DNA of 64,000 nt, from the NCBI RefSeq assembly GCF_016756315.1, contig NZ_AP024235.1, forward strand, positions 744,001 through 808,000, written 5' to 3'. Within the stretch, counting starts at the first letter, position 1; every line of letters starts with the position of its first letter. Under the pieces are notes generated by a model. It saw only the letters and a list, made by a program, of their open reading frames with translations, searched no databases and was not told the origin of the DNA. Shown here one piece after another: positions 61,700-64,000 of the stretch. Origin of the DNA: Alteromonas sp. KC3 (GTDB taxonomy: Bacteria; Pseudomonadota; Gammaproteobacteria; Enterobacterales; Alteromonadaceae). The position numbers and the translations under genes are program-made.

Positions 61700-62656
61700 T
61701 TATCCAAACAGCCAGAATTGATAGCCGATAAAACAGGCAAGCAATAAAAATCCGTTAGGCCTAGAAATAGTGCGTTTGCCAATCAGATCGAAACTAAACA
61801 GGAATAGTAGCAAGGTCAAGCCAAGCATGACGTACATGTCGCGATTATAAACATCAGGGTCGAGTAGCCCTGGTGCTATTAGACCTGGCATACCCAACAC
61901 GGCGAGTAGGTTGAAAATATTTGAGCCGATAATGTTACCCAATGCTAAATCATCCTCACCTTTAAGCACGCCGGCAATGCTGGCTGCAAGTTCGGGTAAG
62001 CTTGTTCCAAGTGCGATAATTGTTAATCCAATAACCAAATCAGAAATACCAAGATAACGCGCGATTTCTACAGCGGAATTTACTAAGAAATGGGCACTTA
62101 AAGGCAAAATAACAAGACCAACACCAATCCAAATAAGCGCAGACGTGTTCGACACATCTTTAGGGATTTCATCGGCAGTTTCGGCAACGAGAGGGTCTTC
62201 TTTATCAACTTGAAGCGAGAGCCACGCCATCATCGCTAATACGAAAATAAAAAGACCTAGCAAAATAATGCCTTCGTAGGACTTTAATTCACCATCAAAC
62301 ATAAAGCCTATTGCGATAAGTGAGATGATGAGTAACGCCGGGAGTTCACGTTTAAGCGTTGTTGAGGAAACGATAAGAGGTTTAACTAACGCGGTGATAC
62401 CCAACACTAATGCGACGTTGGTGATGTTAGACCCTAATGCGTTACCTACCGCAGTGTTCATGTTTCCGTTTGCTGAGGCAATCGCTGATACGACGATTTC
62501 AGGGGCTGATGATCCCATCGCCACAATAGTGAGACCTATCATCATCGGCGATATTCCGATGTTTTTCGCCAGTGCAGATGCACCGTATACAAAGCGATCG
62601 GCACTCCAACTTAAAATCACTAGTCCTACGATGAAAATTACGATGTTTAAAAGCAC
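61700..62656 (-). CDS. yrbG: YrbG family sodium/calcium exchanger-like protein
   Basis: A 318-residue membrane protein of the Ca2+/cation antiporter superfamily, with two inverted halves of five helices. Each half carries a conserved alpha repeat: VAMGSSAPEIVVS with VGNALGSNITNVALVLG in the first, IALGTSLPELAASI with LGNIIGSNIFNLLAVLG in the second. The transported ion of bacterial YrbG is not settled. It heads the LPS and nitrogen-PTS block and is divergent from the mla operon, as in E. coli. Confidence 0.92.
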   Translation of the reverse strand: MLLNIVIFIVGLVILSWSADRFVYGASALAKNIGISPMMIGLTIVAMGSSAPEIVVSAIASANGNMNTAVGNALGSNITNVALVLGITALVKPLIVSSTTLKRELPALLIISLIAIGFMFDGELKSYEGIILLGLFIFVLAMMAWLSLQVDKEDPLVAETADEIPKDVSNTSALIWIGVGLVILPLSAHFLVNSAVEIARYLGISDLVIGLTIIALGTSLPELAASIAGVLKGEDDLALGNIIGSNIFNLLAVLGMPGLIAPGLLDPDVYNRDMYVMLGLTLLLFLFSFDLIGKRTISRPNGFLLLACFIGYQFWLFG

Positions 62657-63191
62657 AACAACCTGTAATAAAAAGTATTTCGCTAGATTGTCGCAAAAAC
62701 AGTGCCATTTGCATATGGGAAGTGCATTTTATTTTATTGTAGCGATAAAGTTTCTGTTTTGGGTGTTACCACACTCTATAAACATGTTGCATTGCCTTTA
62801 ACACACGACAAGCGACCAGATTTTAGCGAAATTTACTGTAAAATCAGGCGTTACGATGAGCTCGTTCAGTTTCAGTTAATAAAAAATACTCTACCATTTT
62901 AGTGCCCCGATAAGTGTTATAGGGCTTTTCGAATAAGACAACTAACACAGCGATTGGGCTGACAGGCTTAATCATTCGTATTCATCGAACATAACTTGTA
63001 ACTTTTTGACTTTGGCGACGCCCTTGAAAAAGCGTAGAATGTCACTAGATTACACTGCCCGGTAAACTTTACTGTGAAAGTAATCGAAGGCATAGAACTT
63101 GAATGTTCTCGATGTTAAATAAATTTTTATAAAGCCCGCCGATGTAAATACTGGCGGCTTCATTAGGTCAAGGGTCGACATTAAACACGCT
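62657..63191. other. 535-nt intergenic region between divergent yrbG and mlaF
   Basis: No gene can be supported. The plus-strand frame at 62702-62902 has no ribosome-binding site or recognisable sequence. On the minus strand TTGCGA (62691-62696) with TTTTAT 17 nt further is a weak promoter candidate for yrbG. A stem-loop with CGCC/GGCG core and AAGC/GCTT flanks (about 63132-63160) lies 30 nt before the mlaF start and may be part of its leader. Confidence 0.4.
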
Positions 63192-63992
63192 ATGGATCAT
63201 TTAGTTGAAATAGACAACCTTACCTTTAAGCGTGCCGATCGTATTATTTACGATGGCATTTCGCTTAAAGTGCCCAAGGGAAAAATTACTGCGGTAATGG
63301 GCCCCAGTGGTATTGGTAAAACCACACTGCTGCGCCTTATTGGCGGGCAGTTAACACCTGATGAAGGTGATGTGAAGTTCGACGGGGACTCCATTGTCTC
63401 TATGTCGAGGAAGTCGCTATATCAGACCCGACGCAGAATGAGCATGTTATTTCAAAGTGGCGCGCTCTTTACTGACATGAGTGTGTTTGACAACGTGGCC
63501 TTCCCGCTGCGTGAGCACACCCAACTTTCAGAAGATGTGATTGCTACTATTGTCGCTTTAAAGCTACAGGCTGTAGGTTTACGTGGGGCAGCGAAGTTGA
63601 TGCCAAGTGAATTGTCAGGCGGTATGGCGAGACGCGCAGCCTTGGCCAGAGCAATCGCTCTTGACCCTGATTTAATTATGTATGATGAGCCCTTTGCAGG
63701 TCAGGACCCTATTTCAATGGGGGTTCTTGTTAAACTCATACGTGAACTGAACGACGCATTAAATCTTACCAGCATAGTGGTAACCCATGATGTCACGGAA
63801 GTATTAACCATTGCCGATTACATTTATATTCTTGCTGATAAGCGGGTAATTGGTGAAGGAAGTGCACAACAAATTAGAGAAAGTGATAGCGAGTTAGTAC
63901 AGCAGTTTCTGAAAGGAAAAGCTGATGGCCCTGTCCCATTTCATTATCCGGCATCTGATCTGAAAACGAGCTTTCTGGGGGCGGGTAAATGA
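63192..63992 (+). CDS. mlaF: phospholipid transport ABC ATPase MlaF
   Basis: ATPase of the MlaFEDB complex, which moves phospholipids between inner and outer membranes to keep outer-membrane lipid asymmetry. The Walker A is GPSGIGKTT (37-45), the signature LSGGMARRAALARA, the Walker B LIMYDEPFAGQD and the switch His in VVTHDVTEV. It is 266 residues. There is no clear Shine-Dalgarno before the ATG. Its stop overlaps the start of the next gene by 4 nt. Confidence 0.94.
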   Translation: MDHLVEIDNLTFKRADRIIYDGISLKVPKGKITAVMGPSGIGKTTLLRLIGGQLTPDEGDVKFDGDSIVSMSRKSLYQTRRRMSMLFQSGALFTDMSVFDNVAFPLREHTQLSEDVIATIVALKLQAVGLRGAAKLMPSELSGGMARRAALARAIALDPDLIMYDEPFAGQDPISMGVLVKLIRELNDALNLTSIVVTHDVTEVLTIADYIYILADKRVIGEGSAQQIRESDSELVQQFLKGKADGPVPFHYPASDLKTSFLGAGK

Positions 63993-64000
63993 GTTTCTTA
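63989..64000 (+). CDS. mlaE: start of probable mlaE (truncated by the window end)
   Basis: ATG at 63989 overlaps the mlaF stop (ATGA), and four codons (MSFL) are visible. Identity rests only on the conserved mlaF-mlaE order; MlaE is the membrane permease of the complex. Confidence 0.45.

Noticed and set aside
62702..62902. 66-codon plus-strand frame upstream of mlaF
   Set aside because: No ribosome-binding site and no family features; probably chance in AT-rich sequence.
1..64000. CRISPR array, insertion sequences, prophage, tRNA genes
   Set aside because: No regularly spaced repeats, transposase, integrase other than XerD, phage structural gene or cloverleaf sequence was found.

Overview
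The window is a gene-dense stretch of a chromosome from a marine gammaproteobacterium, most likely Alteromonas or a close relative. The evidence is the near-complete preservation of gammaproteobacterial housekeeping blocks (lptD-surA-pdxA-rsmA-apaG-apaH; xerD-dsbC-recJ; recO-pdxJ-acpS-rlmD-relA-mazG; rplM-rpsI-petABC-sspAB; ptsO-rapZ-ptsN-hpf-rpoN-lptB-lptA-lptC-kdsC-kdsD-yrbG, divergent from mlaFE), moderate GC content, and marine-type accessory genes (ATP-dependent periplasmic DNA ligase, thermostable-hemolysin family, MgtE, HMG-CoA reductase). I saw no tRNA, rRNA, insertion sequence, prophage or CRISPR.

Layout. 0.4-3.2 kb: secreted DNA ligase, DUF192 protein, LysC-type aspartokinase. 3.3-7.0 kb: a CHASE4-GGDEF protein and a chemoreceptor. 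7.3-14 kb: the apaH-to-lptD block on the minus strand. 14.4-26 kb: plus-strand block djlA-xerD-dsbC-recJ-(small protein)-recO-pdxJ-acpS-rlmD-relA-mazG. 26-29.5 kb: an iron-uptake pair (PepSY membrane protein and TonB siderophore receptor) with a Fur-type box. 29.8-31.4 kb: a YbaN-like protein and a class I HMG-CoA reductase. 31.5-45 kb: an accessory region, entirely on the minus strand. 45.3-50.5 kb: ribosomal proteins, cytochrome bc1 complex, SspA/SspB. 50.6-53.2 kb: two spondin-domain secreted proteins opposite an atypical response regulator. 53.3-64 kb: mgtE, the nitrogen-PTS/RpoN genes, LPS transport and Kdo synthesis, and the start of the mla operon.

The most interesting part is 31.5-44.1 kb. 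Three separate minus-strand operons each start just downstream of an exact CTTAAG-N5-CTTAAG tandem box, the form of site used by PmrA/QseB-family response regulators. (i) A QseB/PmrA-like response regulator and its sensor kinase, followed by overlapping genes for a cupredoxin, an FTR1-like membrane protein and a probable outer-membrane protein. (ii) A GT2 glycosyltransferase, a TVP38/DedA-like membrane protein and a GT39/ArnT-like transferase, likely an envelope glycan or lipid A modification set. (iii) A thermostable-hemolysin-family (GNAT-like) protein, an AMP-dependent acyl ligase, a haem-oxygenase-like di-iron oxidase candidate, a short-chain dehydrogenase and one or two TPR proteins. The parsimonious reading is a local regulon in which an envelope- or metal-sensing two-component system autoregulates and drives both surface glycosylation and an uncharacterised acyl-metabolite pathway. 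The boxes and gene order are seen directly; the regulation and the pathway are inference.

Smaller points of interest: an orphan response regulator whose receiver lacks the phospho-acceptor Asp and conserved Lys; a class I HMG-CoA reductase without other mevalonate genes nearby; a 15-bp triple repeat that builds a Lys-rich N-terminus on MazG inside the relA/mazG overlap; and several long perfect stem-loops without U-tracts (upstream of recJ and mgtE, between the TPR paralogs and between operons).
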